A stretch of DNA of 64,000 nt from Chryseobacterium turcicum (GCF_021010565.1 NZ_JAJNAY010000001.1:1220001-1284000); one strand, 5' to 3'; positions 30,317-39,638 are shown, counted from the first letter of the stretch. The notes: generated from the sequence alone by a model not told the origin. A program made the numbers and translations.

Positions 30317-31452
30317 AACTACTTATTCGCGTTTTTTTTCTGTCCGTTTTGCTGGGAATAATTTCTGTATCGGGACAAAAAACATCTGATGATTCATTGA
30401 GCATCATCCTTAGAAAAGCCACGAAAGAGATTTACAATAATCCGGATAATGCCACCAAAATAGGGAAAGATTTGCTCCGAAAAGAGAAAGATCCTCTCAA
30501 TTTGATTAGAATTTATATGCTTCTCTCTACTGCAGAAACGGCGAAAAGAAATTTTGACGAATCTTTACAGTATATCTACAAAGCAAGAGAGCTTGCCAAG
30601 AAGACCAATGATCCTAAAGTATTAACTACAGTTTTGATAACTGCCGCTGCACAGTTTCAGCAGATGGATCTTTTGAGCAAAAGTATAGAAACGCTGGATG
30701 AGGTAGACAAATATCTCGCAGAGCTTCCAGATGATCTTTCTTTGAAGTATTTTGAAATCGGTAGAAGTACACTTTTGCGAGGCATCATTTATAAAAGCCA
30801 GTCTAACCCTGAGATTGCGTTGCAGGAGTTTTTAATTGCCATTCAAAATTTTGAAAAAGTACCCGAGCAAAAAACGACCTATTATAATCAAAGTATTACT
30901 TACTATAACATAGGATATTCCTATCTTTATATCAACCAGCTAGACAAGGCACAACAAGCGCTTCAGAAATCGATTGACTTTGCTCGGCTTACCGCAGCTA
31001 AAAGTTTAGAAGCCTATGCTTTGAAAGGAATGTCTGAAGTGTCAAAGCAAAAGCATCAAAGCCAAGATGCACTAGACTTTTTGATACAAGCAGAAGCGCT
31101 CAGTAAAAATATTGGTGATCTTACCCTTAATGAAGGGATTTATAAAGAAATGGGCGACACTTATTTGGCAATGGGAAATCAAAACCTTTATCAAGTCTAC
31201 AGCAAAAAGCATTTTGAAACCCGTCTCAAAAGAGAGCAAAACGAGTTGAGCTCTATCAATCATGCCCTTGATATTCATAATGTAGAGTCTCAGAAAAAAA
31301 GTGAAGACATGATTACCCGATATCATATTTTTATTTTGGCAACCCTTCTATCTGGGGCATTTATTTTTGGATTGTTTTTTTACTTTGTATTAAAAATTAG
31401 AAAACGCAATCAACGATATCATGAAGAAATTAAAAAGCTTTTAAGCTCATAA
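30313..31452 (+). CDS. TPR membrane protein, partner of the TPR-AraC regulator
   Basis: 379 residues. The ATG overlaps the previous stop (ATGA), so translation is probably coupled. Signal peptide (1-21, ending SVSGQ), TPR-like helices (about 25-320) with typical A-x-Y-x-G and NIGYSYLYINQLDKA patterns, then a membrane segment (about 337-360) and a basic tail of only about 20 residues. The layout equals that of the preceding regulator up to the membrane segment, but the DNA-binding domain is missing. It could dimerise with or damp the regulator, or be a duplicated remnant; this is inference. Confidence 0.8.
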   Translation: MKLLIRVFFLSVLLGIISVSGQKTSDDSLSIILRKATKEIYNNPDNATKIGKDLLRKEKDPLNLIRIYMLLSTAETAKRNFDESLQYIYKARELAKKTNDPKVLTTVLITAAAQFQQMDLLSKSIETLDEVDKYLAELPDDLSLKYFEIGRSTLLRGIIYKSQSNPEIALQEFLIAIQNFEKVPEQKTTYYNQSITYYNIGYSYLYINQLDKAQQALQKSIDFARLTAAKSLEAYALKGMSEVSKQKHQSQDALDFLIQAEALSKNIGDLTLNEGIYKEMGDTYLAMGNQNLYQVYSKKHFETRLKREQNELSSINHALDIHNVESQKKSEDMITRYHIFILATLLSGAFIFGLFFYFVLKIRKRNQRYHEEIKKLLSS

Positions 31453-31566
31453 GAATTCTGGCTGCTGTTATTTTGCCTTTGTAGATTTCTTATGTATTGC
31501 CTAAAAATAGGTGATGTTTAATGTGGAACTTTAATTTTATATTTATTAATGTTTTTAAAATATAAA

Positions 31567-31590
31567 ATGGTCGGAAGAAATTCCGACCAT
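31567..31590 (-). terminator. Minus-strand terminator after the secreted-protein pair
   Basis: ATGGTCGGAA and TTCCGACCAT form a perfect 10-bp stem with a 4-base loop. On the minus strand it is followed by TTTATATTTT. It lies 40 bp past the stop at 31630. Confidence 0.75.
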
Positions 31591-31629
31591 GACTAGGTTA
31601 TTTGCTTTTGATTGATTTCCAATGATTTA

Positions 31630-32757
31630 TTATCTCAATAAAGTTACATGCCCTACGTAATCTTTTTTTCGACTGGAGCTTTCTGCTTTTTTCATGTTTA
31701 AAAAAACTTTGATGGATGCTGTATTATTTGGTAAATCAGAACTGTAATAAGCAATCCAATCTTCTGACGTTGTTCCGTTTTGGATTTTATTGAACAACAA
31801 CATCGGATATTTTCCGCTAGAGACTAACACGGCTAAAACCGAATCATCACCTTTTTTGATAACTTCTGCATTAATCAGATTGAAATCATATGCCAGTAAG
31901 GCTTTTTTTAATTCTCCATATTTGGGATTTCCAGAAGAACCATTGTTATCATCAAGTTTAATATTGCCTAAATTACGAACAGGAATTTCTTTATAAAAAC
32001 CATAATCGCCTTCTTTCACTTCATAACAGGTCTGGCCTGCAAAAGAGCAAGCTGCACATTTACCATTAACCATCATACAACCCGTCTGGCAACTGCCTTT
32101 ACAAGAATAACGATAACCCATAATAATCCCAACTGGACCTTCTGCATCTATAGGTGAAAACGTACTAACATAAGTATCCTTTTCTTGTTTTACTAATTTT
32201 AAGAATGTTTGATTTTGATCTGTAATAATTGAAGGATTGAGTTTCGTTGATTTATTAATCTTGTCTACAATCTCTTGAATTCCTTGCGAAATAGGAACCA
32301 TCATTTGATCTTTAGGAATGGCAAGCAATTCTTTCAAATCTCCGTTCCAATGGTTTGATCTTACCGGACTTCCTCCGCCGTCATATACAGAAAGATCACC
32401 TTCTATGCCTTCAATAGCCCATGTTGCAGAATTACAAGGTAAAGTGGTATACTGAACATTATATACTAGTCCTTTTCCATTATAATATTTAAGAACCTTC
32501 ATACCGTTTTCACAAAATACTCTTGTGTGAGGTCGCTGCGGAATTACACCAGTGGAAGAAGAATGCGGTGAATCTTGTTGTTTTATAGTATTACTAGGTG
32601 TGTCTGAAACACCATTTCTAACAGGCTTTTTCGTGCCTTTTACTATGGTTCCACTCATTGGTTGTACTGGTTTGGTCTCTTGTGCAAAAACTGTAAAGGC
32701 TATTAATAATAATAAAAAAGCAGCCCATTTTCTGATTGTAAATGTTTTATTTTTCAT
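31630..32757 (-). CDS. Secreted protein of unknown function
   Basis: 375 residues. Signal peptide about 1-25 (ending FTVFAQ). A Ser/Pro/Lys-rich spacer (about 26-80) precedes a mixed domain. A Cys cluster at about 215-240 (CKGSCQTGCMMVNGKCAAC, then CYEV) has spacing that suggests disulfides or metal binding. No sorting domain is visible at the end, so it is probably periplasmic or handled by another route. It starts 20 bp after the type A sorting protein gene and should be co-transcribed with it. I do not recognise the family. Confidence 0.7.
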   Translation of the reverse strand: MKNKTFTIRKWAAFLLLLIAFTVFAQETKPVQPMSGTIVKGTKKPVRNGVSDTPSNTIKQQDSPHSSSTGVIPQRPHTRVFCENGMKVLKYYNGKGLVYNVQYTTLPCNSATWAIEGIEGDLSVYDGGGSPVRSNHWNGDLKELLAIPKDQMMVPISQGIQEIVDKINKSTKLNPSIITDQNQTFLKLVKQEKDTYVSTFSPIDAEGPVGIIMGYRYSCKGSCQTGCMMVNGKCAACSFAGQTCYEVKEGDYGFYKEIPVRNLGNIKLDDNNGSSGNPKYGELKKALLAYDFNLINAEVIKKGDDSVLAVLVSSGKYPMLLFNKIQNGTTSEDWIAYYSSDLPNNTASIKVFLNMKKAESSSRKKDYVGHVTLLR

Positions 32758-32777
32758 AATATTTTGTTTTAATAATT

Positions 32778-33764
32778 TTAGTTTTTAATGATTTGTATTT
32801 TAAATGTTTTTGTAGAAGTCATAATCTCAACCCAATAATTTCCTTTTGGTAAATACGAGATGTCGAGAGCCTTGTCATTGATTTTAGATGTTTTGATGAG
32901 TCGGGCATTCATGTCAAATACATTTACTTTTTTGATGTTTGATATATTTTTGAAGTAAATTTTATCTTTGGTAGGATTTGGGAAAATGCTTTCTTTTAAT
33001 AATTGATTATTTTCGGTAGAAAGTGTGGTCGAAATAAGAATACTGTTGCTGGTGTCATTTCCTGCAACACAAGTTGTTCCGGAAGAGATTTTTAAATAAA
33101 CAGAATCTCCAATATTGAGGGTGTTATCTGTATACACATCATTATTGATGCCTACCATACTTCCGTTTTTATACCATTGATAATTCGGAGTAATCTGGTT
33201 AGGGTCACTGGGATGATTGCCTCCTTTTACCGTAGCATAAAAGAAATTAGGTGCGCCCGATTGAACATTTGGAATTAAATAAATACTGGGTGAAGTCGCA
33301 AAAAAATCGCCGGGATTCGGAATGTTATCATTACAATCACAGTCATCTCCAATCCCATCAGTATCCGTATCATTTTGGCTAGGATTATATAAAAACTGAC
33401 AGTTATCTGAAGCGTCTACCAAGCCATCATTATCTTCGTCGGAGACCACAGTAAGGTTTGCGCTATTGGTAAAAGCACCCAGCGTTGCTGAAATCTGAAC
33501 ATTGCCATTAGAAGTTGCGGTTACAAAGCCCGTTTTTCCGGTGGCATTGCTTACCGATGCAAAAGCAGGTGCTGATGATGACCATGTTACAGATGTAGAG
33601 ATATCCTGACTGCTTTGGTCAGAATAGATTCCGATTGCTTTTAATTTTAAATTAGAACCTGCACCGAGTGTGACATTATTGGGAATAAGCGTGATGCTCG
33701 TTAAAGTTTGCGCAGAGATAAAATTAATTGCAAAGCAAAAAATAGAGAGTAGCATTGTTTTCAT
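32778..33764 (-). CDS. Secreted Ig-like/thrombospondin-3-like protein with T9SS type A sorting domain
   Basis: 328 residues. Signal peptide 1-18 (ending FISAQ). A bacterial Ig-like domain of BID_2 type at about 20-108 (TLGAGSNLKLKAIGIY, VTWSSS). Calcium-binding DxDxDG repeats of thrombospondin type 3 style at about 109-145 (DEDNDGLVDASDNC, DTDTDGIGDDCDC). A PKD-like segment with YQWYKNGS at about 193-200, and a type A sorting domain from about 255 (FPNPTKDKIYFKN). It is a probable T9SS cargo. It starts downstream of the response-regulator terminator and is followed by the gene at 31630. Confidence 0.87.
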   Translation of the reverse strand: MKTMLLSIFCFAINFISAQTLTSITLIPNNVTLGAGSNLKLKAIGIYSDQSSQDISTSVTWSSSAPAFASVSNATGKTGFVTATSNGNVQISATLGAFTNSANLTVVSDEDNDGLVDASDNCQFLYNPSQNDTDTDGIGDDCDCNDNIPNPGDFFATSPSIYLIPNVQSGAPNFFYATVKGGNHPSDPNQITPNYQWYKNGSMVGINNDVYTDNTLNIGDSVYLKISSGTTCVAGNDTSNSILISTTLSTENNQLLKESIFPNPTKDKIYFKNISNIKKVNVFDMNARLIKTSKINDKALDISYLPKGNYWVEIMTSTKTFKIQIIKN

Positions 33765-33813
33765 AGCATTTTGTTTTAAAATTGATTTTCAAAATTGATT
33801 TAAAATAAAACAC

Positions 33814-33839
33814 AAAAAAATCCCTAATTATAGGGATTT
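33814..33839 (-). terminator. Terminator after the response regulator gene
   Basis: AAATCCCTA and TAGGGATTT form a 9-bp stem with a 4-base loop; on the minus strand the T-run continues (TTTTTTT). It separates the two-component genes from the secreted-protein pair. Confidence 0.75.
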
Positions 33840-33874
33840 ACAAAACATGGTTAAAATTTTCACCACCAGCTTTC

Positions 33875-34492
33875 TTACTCTTTAATATTTTTAAAATACC
33901 AGGAAACTGCTTCTCCCAAAGACGAAATATGCAGTTTGTTGTAAATATGTTTAATGTGTGTATTGACCGTTGAATAGCTTACACCCAATTTGTCGGCAAT
34001 CATTTTATAGCTTAAACCTTCCGACAGGAATTTTAAAACCTCATTCTCCTTTAGAGTTAAAATTTTCCCTTCTTGAGAGGGCAAAAAGTGTTCTAATATT
34101 TTTTTAGCAATTGCAGGATTCATCGATGCACCGCCTTCATGTACTTCTTCTATCGCCTGCAATATCCTTCTGGGGTTGTCGCTTTTCAGAATATATCCAC
34201 TTGCGCCACCCGAAATAGACCGGAATACTTTGTCACTGTCGTCAAAAGCAGTTTGTACCAAAACATTGATGTGAGGAAATTTTGATTTAATGATTTTTAA
34301 ACCTTCTATACCATCTACAATAGGCATATTAATGTCCATCAATACGATGTCTGGCTGATATTTTATCATATCTTCTACAGCGTTTTCGCAGCATAGTGCT
34401 TCGCCAACATATTCCATGTTATCAGACAGCTCGATTAAAATCCTTAAGCTATGCAGGCGTTCTGGGCTATCGTCGTACGCGAAAATTTTCAT
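33875..34492 (-). CDS. LuxR/NarL-type response regulator
   Basis: 205 residues from the ATG at 34492; a TTG three codons upstream (34501) is also possible. The receiver domain (1-120) has the acidic pair Asp7-Asp8 and phospho-acceptor Asp53 in VLMDINMPIVDG, with a Lys near 103. The C-terminal LuxR-type helix-turn-helix (about 140-202) carries LKENEVLKFLSEGLSYKMIA and VNTHIKHIYNKL. It lies 52 bp after the sensor kinase gene in the same direction, so the two are almost certainly a cognate pair. Targets are unknown; the downstream secreted-protein genes are candidates. Confidence 0.92.
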   Translation of the reverse strand: MKIFAYDDSPERLHSLRILIELSDNMEYVGEALCCENAVEDMIKYQPDIVLMDINMPIVDGIEGLKIIKSKFPHINVLVQTAFDDSDKVFRSISGGASGYILKSDNPRRILQAIEEVHEGGASMNPAIAKKILEHFLPSQEGKILTLKENEVLKFLSEGLSYKMIADKLGVSYSTVNTHIKHIYNKLHISSLGEAVSWYFKNIKE

Positions 34493-34544
34493 CTTTTTCA
34501 AAGCTGTTATTTATTATCAAATGTACGTTAAAGTCGGTTTGTGC

Positions 34545-37500
34545 TCAATCCCTAATTTTAGGGATGCTAATTTTTATACACGTTCCGTTTTCAGAAATAA
34601 TTTCAAAAAAACCGTTCATTTCTTGGGTTCTTCTTTTCATATTTCCAATGCCGTTTCCAATCATATTTTCTTGAGTAAAACCGTTTCCGTTATCTTTTAT
34701 CTCGAGTTTATATTCATTTTTTATACTTTTAAATTGAATGGTAATTTCGTTTGCTTTACTGTATTTTAGCGCATTGTTAAGCGCTTCTTTAATAATGAGA
34801 ATCAGATTTTTTTTGATGCTGAAATCAGTGATTTCGGTATTTACAATTTCATCTATTTCAATATGATAATCGATGTCGGAGCTTCCCAAAATATCGCTTA
34901 CAATATTTCTTATTCTTGTGCTCAGCGTCATCAGCGCATCATTATTGGGCTTTAAACTCCAGACAATATCGCTCATGTTTTCGGATAATTTTTGAGATTG
35001 GTGTTCGATATTTTTTAGAACATTCTGTGCTTCTTTGATGTGGTCTTTTTCAATCATTTTCCCTGCCACCGCCGAGTTGATTTGAAGGCTGCTGAGTGTA
35101 GAACCAATGTCATCGTGCAGATCTGCAGTAATCTTATTCCGTTGTGCTTCCAGCGCCAATTGTTCTTTAAAATGATTTTGTTGCTGAATAAATTTCCATC
35201 GGCTAAACGCAAAAATTAATCCACCAAAAATAAGACCTCCGATAATTGCCCAAAATAAAAAGGTCTGATAAAAAGCTTTTCCAATGTGTATCGTCAATTC
35301 TTTCTGATGCGAAATACTGCCATTGAATCGGTCTTCTATTCCAAATTCAATAACATAGGTTCCGGGTGCCAAACTGTTGAGGTTGAGAGGTGTTTTTTTA
35401 GGGAGTTTCCGCCAAGTATTATCCTGGTTTTTAATTCGGTACAGTAATTTTCTTTGCGAGCCATTTTCTAAATCTTTGATAAGAACTTTTATGGCAATAT
35501 TATTTTCGTTGTGACTGAGCTCTATTTGTTTTAAAAATTGAAGGCCGTTTGGCGCGATATATCTTTTATTATTAATTGAAATTTCATCGAAATAAATTTC
35601 AGGTTGATAAAAAGCATTGAATTTTAAAGGGGGTTTAAAGTAATTAAAACCATTAACGCCCCCAAAATACAACGTACCATCTTCGGCTTTCATAAAGCTT
35701 CTGTTATTGAAATCCCAATGTTGAATGCCATCTTCTTTATCAAAATTGGAAATAAAATGCGTTTGGGTATCAATGCTCGACAAACCACGTTGATGGCTGC
35801 ACCACAATTTTCCAAAATCGTCTAACAAGATTCCGTAAATATAAGTGCCTGCCAAGCCGTTGTTGCTGTCGAAAATTTTGAGGGTTTTAAAATTTTTGTT
35901 CAAAAGATAAATTCCCTGGTTGGTTCCGACCCAATATTGCTGTTTTTTTTTGTCTTCCTGAATATAAAAGCCCTGTACATTTGGTAATATTTTCTGTATC
36001 ACTTTGTACTTGTTTTCAGACTCTATTTTCACCAAAACCATTGCCTGATTCAGGTAGCTAATACCCACTCTGTTTTGACTGAGAATATTAATGAAAAATG
36101 GGTTTTTATCGGGCAGAGAATCAATTTTTTTAAACTTTTTCGAATTCAAATCCAAGAAATACAAACCATTAGAAAATGAAAATAAAGGATTTGAGTTAGG
36201 CAAAATTGCCATACTTTGATACTTTCCAAAAGCTACATCAAAAGAAAATTTTGTTTTTAAGTTGAGATTTTTATCAAAAAGTAAAACCTCTCCGTAAGCC
36301 TTGCCCTGATTTTCTTTTACCAGCCACAATTCGTTAGAATAAGGATAGCTGTAATTGGAACCTCTCGACACATATTCATTGCCAAACTGAGCTGGTTTAA
36401 AGATTTTGGCGGTATAGGTTTTTGGGTCAAAAATAACTGCAGAGTTGATTAAAATTTTCTGGTTGGCAAGCTTATTAAAACTAGAAACACCAAACTTTTT
36501 AAAAGACAATAATAAAGAATCTTCGGTATCTAGATTGTTTTTCAACATCGCTCCTCGGAAATCTAAAATAACCTGTCCTTGCCCGTCGTCACAAAGCCAG
36601 AGTCTTCCTATTTTGTCAAAATTAAATCCAAAAGCTCTTTCGTAGCCTTTGTCTAGTACTTTTTTTAAATTTAAGTTCTTATCAAATATTTTCAGATAAG
36701 GTCTCTTGTGCAAAACAACCCAATTTCGAGTCACCGCAATGTTTGAAATGTCTTGAAATGTTTTCAGATGATTAACAATGGTTTTGTAATGATGATTCAC
36801 CACAAAAAGTCCATCGTTAAGGGTCCCAAGATAAAGTGCATCCTGCTGTTTATCGTAAGTTGATGATAAAAAAGTAATATCAGAATCTTCCCAATATTTC
36901 TTTAGTGGAAAATCTATTTTTCCGGAATCTAAATGATAAATGACCAATGATTTTTTGCCTACAAAACAGATATTCTGATTCTTATCTAAAAATGGGAGTC
37001 TGAAATAAAAAGGATTACTTTCACTATCATAAATGTGTACCGATTTTATGCGCTCCAGTGGAATTTTAGCTTCCATTTTTACAAACTTAGAAGTCACATC
37101 AAAACTTGCCAGTTGATAATCTTCATTAAAAATCCAGATTTTACCTTTCGCAAAACCAATCGGAATTGCTGTTTTAGTCTTGAACTTATTTTTGAAAATA
37201 TCTATTAAAGTAAACTCGTCTAATTGGTAGTTATAAATATACAAACCCCTGGTACTGCCGATATACAGATGCTTTTCATCTTCTGCAAAACCATAGCCTT
37301 GTTGCAAAGTAGGGCAGTTTTTAAAGAAATAATTAAGGTTGTATGTTTTCACAGAAGAGCCATCGTATCGGTTGAGCGCATCATTACCCGTCAGCCAAAC
37401 GAAACCCTTATCATCTTCATGCCAAAAATAGTTGGAACCTTGTGAAAGACCTTGATTTTGCGTGATTTTACTTACCGAATAATTCCCAATACCTTGCCCT

Positions 37501-37562
37501 TTCATCACTTTAGGATAAAATAATGCGACGAAAATGGATAAAACCAGAAAAGCTTTCATCAT
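34545..37562 (-). CDS. Propeller-type sensor histidine kinase (HisKA_3)
   Basis: 1005 residues. Signal peptide 1-23. A large extracytoplasmic sensor of propeller blades (about 25-650, for example GFVWLTGNDALNRYDGS and GKLWCSHQRGLSSID) is followed by a Y_Y_Y-type Ig domain (about 670-750), a membrane segment (about 762-783) and a kinase core. The phospho-acceptor is His816 in ADLHDDIGSTLSSLQIN, the HisKA_3 (NarX-like) class. The ATP-binding N-box is KEALNNALKYS and the G-box GNGIGNMKRR. The pairing with a NarL-type regulator 52 bp downstream fits this class. It may sense a polysaccharide or cell-surface signal, as hybrid relatives do; no evidence is visible. Confidence 0.92.
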   Translation of the reverse strand: MMKAFLVLSIFVALFYPKVMKGQGIGNYSVSKITQNQGLSQGSNYFWHEDDKGFVWLTGNDALNRYDGSSVKTYNLNYFFKNCPTLQQGYGFAEDEKHLYIGSTRGLYIYNYQLDEFTLIDIFKNKFKTKTAIPIGFAKGKIWIFNEDYQLASFDVTSKFVKMEAKIPLERIKSVHIYDSESNPFYFRLPFLDKNQNICFVGKKSLVIYHLDSGKIDFPLKKYWEDSDITFLSSTYDKQQDALYLGTLNDGLFVVNHHYKTIVNHLKTFQDISNIAVTRNWVVLHKRPYLKIFDKNLNLKKVLDKGYERAFGFNFDKIGRLWLCDDGQGQVILDFRGAMLKNNLDTEDSLLLSFKKFGVSSFNKLANQKILINSAVIFDPKTYTAKIFKPAQFGNEYVSRGSNYSYPYSNELWLVKENQGKAYGEVLLFDKNLNLKTKFSFDVAFGKYQSMAILPNSNPLFSFSNGLYFLDLNSKKFKKIDSLPDKNPFFINILSQNRVGISYLNQAMVLVKIESENKYKVIQKILPNVQGFYIQEDKKKQQYWVGTNQGIYLLNKNFKTLKIFDSNNGLAGTYIYGILLDDFGKLWCSHQRGLSSIDTQTHFISNFDKEDGIQHWDFNNRSFMKAEDGTLYFGGVNGFNYFKPPLKFNAFYQPEIYFDEISINNKRYIAPNGLQFLKQIELSHNENNIAIKVLIKDLENGSQRKLLYRIKNQDNTWRKLPKKTPLNLNSLAPGTYVIEFGIEDRFNGSISHQKELTIHIGKAFYQTFLFWAIIGGLIFGGLIFAFSRWKFIQQQNHFKEQLALEAQRNKITADLHDDIGSTLSSLQINSAVAGKMIEKDHIKEAQNVLKNIEHQSQKLSENMSDIVWSLKPNNDALMTLSTRIRNIVSDILGSSDIDYHIEIDEIVNTEITDFSIKKNLILIIKEALNNALKYSKANEITIQFKSIKNEYKLEIKDNGNGFTQENMIGNGIGNMKRRTQEMNGFFEIISENGTCIKISIPKIRD

Positions 37563-37591
37563 TTTGGTTTTTATAAAAAACTTCTTTAAAC

Positions 37592-37770
37592 TTTTTATTT
37601 AACCACAAAAGGCACAAAATATTTAGATATTTCTATTAAAGCTTATTTTTAAAATGAAAAAAGAATACATCAATTTTAAAAATCTTTGATTTTTATTCTT
37701 TTGAGAGCTTTGAATATCTAATAATATACATTTCAAATATCCTTTGCCTTTTTTGTGGTTAAATAAAAAT
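37592..37770. repeat. Palindromic noncoding element with TTTATTTAACCACAAAA ends
   Basis: The left end TTTTTATTTAACCACAAAA reads, inverted, at the right end (TTTTGTGGTTAAATAAAAA), and partial similarity (AAAGGCA, ATATTTAGATAT) continues inward. It is about 180 bp long and has no coding capacity. This is MITE-like; no target duplication was confirmed. Confidence 0.6.
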
Positions 37771-38201
37771 TAGTTTAAAGCACTTTAAAGTTAAACAATT
37801 ATGGAGTATTATAATAGGTAATCTTATGATTTCGGTCGAAATAAAAATCTAGTTTTTTTAGAATACTATTTTGACGCTTTTTATTTTTGTTAAATATGCG
37901 AAAATTGCTTTGTAATGTGGTATAAACGCTAAAAGCCACTAATAAGAATTTAAAATCAGTATAAATACGTAGTTGTATATGTTCTGCAATTTTTAATTTT
38001 GACAACAGTTATTGGAAATAAAAATATATAAATAAAAATTATTTGATGTGTAATATTTGTAAATGTTAATTTTTAAATATTCATAGTTAATTATATTATT
38101 ATATTGATAATAAATGTATATTTGTTAAGGATTGTTGATTTATGTACCACATTTGTTAACAATTGGAAAAATACTAAAGCCAACCGAAAAACTAAATTAA
38201 C

Positions 38202-38240
38202 ATGAAAAAATTCTTAAAAAAGATTCCTCTTTTGATTTAA
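38202..38240 (+). other. 12-codon frame resembling a truncated signal-peptide start
   Basis: ATG AAA AAA TTC TTA AAA AAG ATT ... TAA encodes MKKFLKKIPLLI, a typical lipoprotein or signal-peptide beginning that stops at once. It could be the remnant of a lost gene, a leader peptide or chance. Confidence 0.2.
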
Positions 38241-38271
38241 TAATCACTATTTCGTGAAGTTTAAACATCGT

Positions 38272-38328
38272 GTAGTAAGTCGTATTATTTATCTTTATAA
38301 ATACATATGATAAATAAATGCTTAGTAC
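38272..38328. repeat. Imperfect inverted repeat upstream of the collar cluster
   Basis: The arms of about 20 bases contain TATTTATC and GATAAATA plus the outer ACTAAG/CTTAGT-like parts, separated by about 15 bases. It could form a hairpin in the leader of the operon or bind a regulator. Confidence 0.35.
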
Positions 38329-38461
38329 ACCGCACACATTTTCCCATGAATTATTCACTGGGGTTATAGCTCTATTAATTTAATTTGATAATCTCTAGAA
38401 TCAAATCTATTTACTTAAAAAGATAAATTTTATCAGTTTCACTCTTTAAAAACAAATAACT

Positions 38462-39001
38462 ATGGAAGGAACAATTGGAGAAATCCGCCTTTTTGCCGCA
38501 AACTTTGCGCCTCAATATTGGTCGTATTGTAATGGTGCTTTAATGGCTATTAGCTCAAACACAGCCTTATTTTCTATTTTAGGAACAACCTATGGCGGAG
38601 ATGGAAGAGTCACTTTCGGTTTACCCAATCTTGCAGGAAGAGCTGCAGTAGGAGTAGGGCAGGGCCCAGGATTATCTTACTATGATTTAGGGGAAATGAC
38701 GGGCGTAAATAGTACAACACTTGCTATATCAAATCTTCCACCGCATACTCATACTGCGGGAGGAAATATCGTTATTCCTGCATTTTCAGAAGAAGGAAAT
38801 TCGGGAAGCCCTGCTAGTAATGTTTTGGCGGCAAATGGTGCAATGTACACCTCTCAGCCAAGTGATTCTAGTACAAAAGCAACTCCGCTGAATATTCAGG
38901 TGGGTGTTGCTGGTGGAAGTAATCCTGTAAATATTACTCAGCCTTCAATAGGGATGAATTATATTATTTGTATGTACGGAGTGTTTCCGTCAAGAAACTA
39001 A
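38462..39001 (+). CDS. Tail-collar-domain protein 1 (microcystin-dependent/MdpB-like)
   Basis: 179 residues without a signal peptide. The first 60 residues (GEIRLFAANFAPQYWSYCNG, LFSILGTTYGGDG, TFGLPNLAGRAAVG) are the phage tail collar domain signature, as in MdpB-type proteins. NLPPHTHTAGG at about 93-103 and a C-terminal QPSIGMNYIICMYGVFPSRN complete the usual layout and length. It is first of three tandem paralogs with gaps of 59 and 38 bp. Such proteins are common in bacteria outside phages, and their role there is poorly known; here they precede surface-related genes. Confidence 0.9.
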   Translation: MEGTIGEIRLFAANFAPQYWSYCNGALMAISSNTALFSILGTTYGGDGRVTFGLPNLAGRAAVGVGQGPGLSYYDLGEMTGVNSTTLAISNLPPHTHTAGGNIVIPAFSEEGNSGSPASNVLAANGAMYTSQPSDSSTKATPLNIQVGVAGGSNPVNITQPSIGMNYIICMYGVFPSRN

Positions 39002-39060
39002 TAGTAAATCATTTGTGAATTTTTTTAAACGATTAATAACAATAAAAAATTAAAAATACT

Positions 39061-39600
39061 ATGGAAGGTTATATAGGAGAAATTCGATTATTTGCTGGAA
39101 ATTTTGCTCCCAGAGGCTGGGTGCTTTGTGATGGAACAGAATATAGCATCTCAATGTATCAAACGGTTTTCTCAATTTTAGGAACTACATATGGTGGAAA
39201 TGGGCAGACTACTTTCGGTGCGCCAGATTTACGAGGTCGTCTTGCTGTAGGAACAGGGCAGGGAGCGGGCTTGTCTAATATTGAGCTTGGCCAAGTGGGT
39301 GGCGTAGAATCTGTAGCAATGACTGCTGCACAAATGCCGGCGCATACACATACTGCAATGGCAACGATTGCATTTCCTGCTTTTTCTGAAGCTGGAGATA
39401 CCGGTACGCCTTCAGGAACTATTTTGGGAGGTTTGCAAGGAGCTTATTCTAGCCAACCAGCCGATACCAATATTGCTCCTGCTACAGCTTCAGGAACTTT
39501 ATCAACTGTAGGTGGTGGTATTCCTTTTGAGATTATACAGCCTGTTTTGGCGGCTAATTATATCATTTGCTTTGAAGGAATTTACCCAAGCAGAAGCTAA
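39061..39600 (+). CDS. Tail-collar-domain protein 2
   Basis: 179 residues, the same layout as its neighbours: GEIRLFAGNFAPRGWVLCDG, ILGTTYGGNG, PDLRGRLAVGTG, MPAHTHTAMA (about 93-102) and IQPVLAANYIICFEGIYPSRS at the end. No signal peptide. It differs from collar protein 1 mainly between residues 70 and 150. The conserved ends with variable middle fit subunits that share an assembly interface and differ in the exposed part. Part of the 38.4-48.0 kb gene set. Confidence 0.9.
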   Translation: MEGYIGEIRLFAGNFAPRGWVLCDGTEYSISMYQTVFSILGTTYGGNGQTTFGAPDLRGRLAVGTGQGAGLSNIELGQVGGVESVAMTAAQMPAHTHTAMATIAFPAFSEAGDTGTPSGTILGGLQGAYSSQPADTNIAPATASGTLSTVGGGIPFEIIQPVLAANYIICFEGIYPSRS

Positions 39601-39638
39601 TTCAGTAAATATTTAATTCTTAAAAAAAACTAATCATT

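Larger units (their letters stand above)
37563..38461. other. Long AT-rich intergenic region upstream of the collar cluster
   Basis: About 900 bp without a convincing gene. It holds a large palindromic element (37592-37770), a 12-codon frame MKKFLKKIPLLI at 38202-38240, and an inverted repeat at 38272-38328 (ATTATTTATC/GATAAATAAAT core). It probably contains the promoter of the collar-protein operon, but I could not place one firmly. Confidence 0.6.

Noticed and set aside
37799..38005. 68-residue minus-strand frame in the long intergenic gap
   Set aside because: Lys/Tyr/Asn-rich as expected from AT-rich noncoding DNA, without promoter, signal or known motif.
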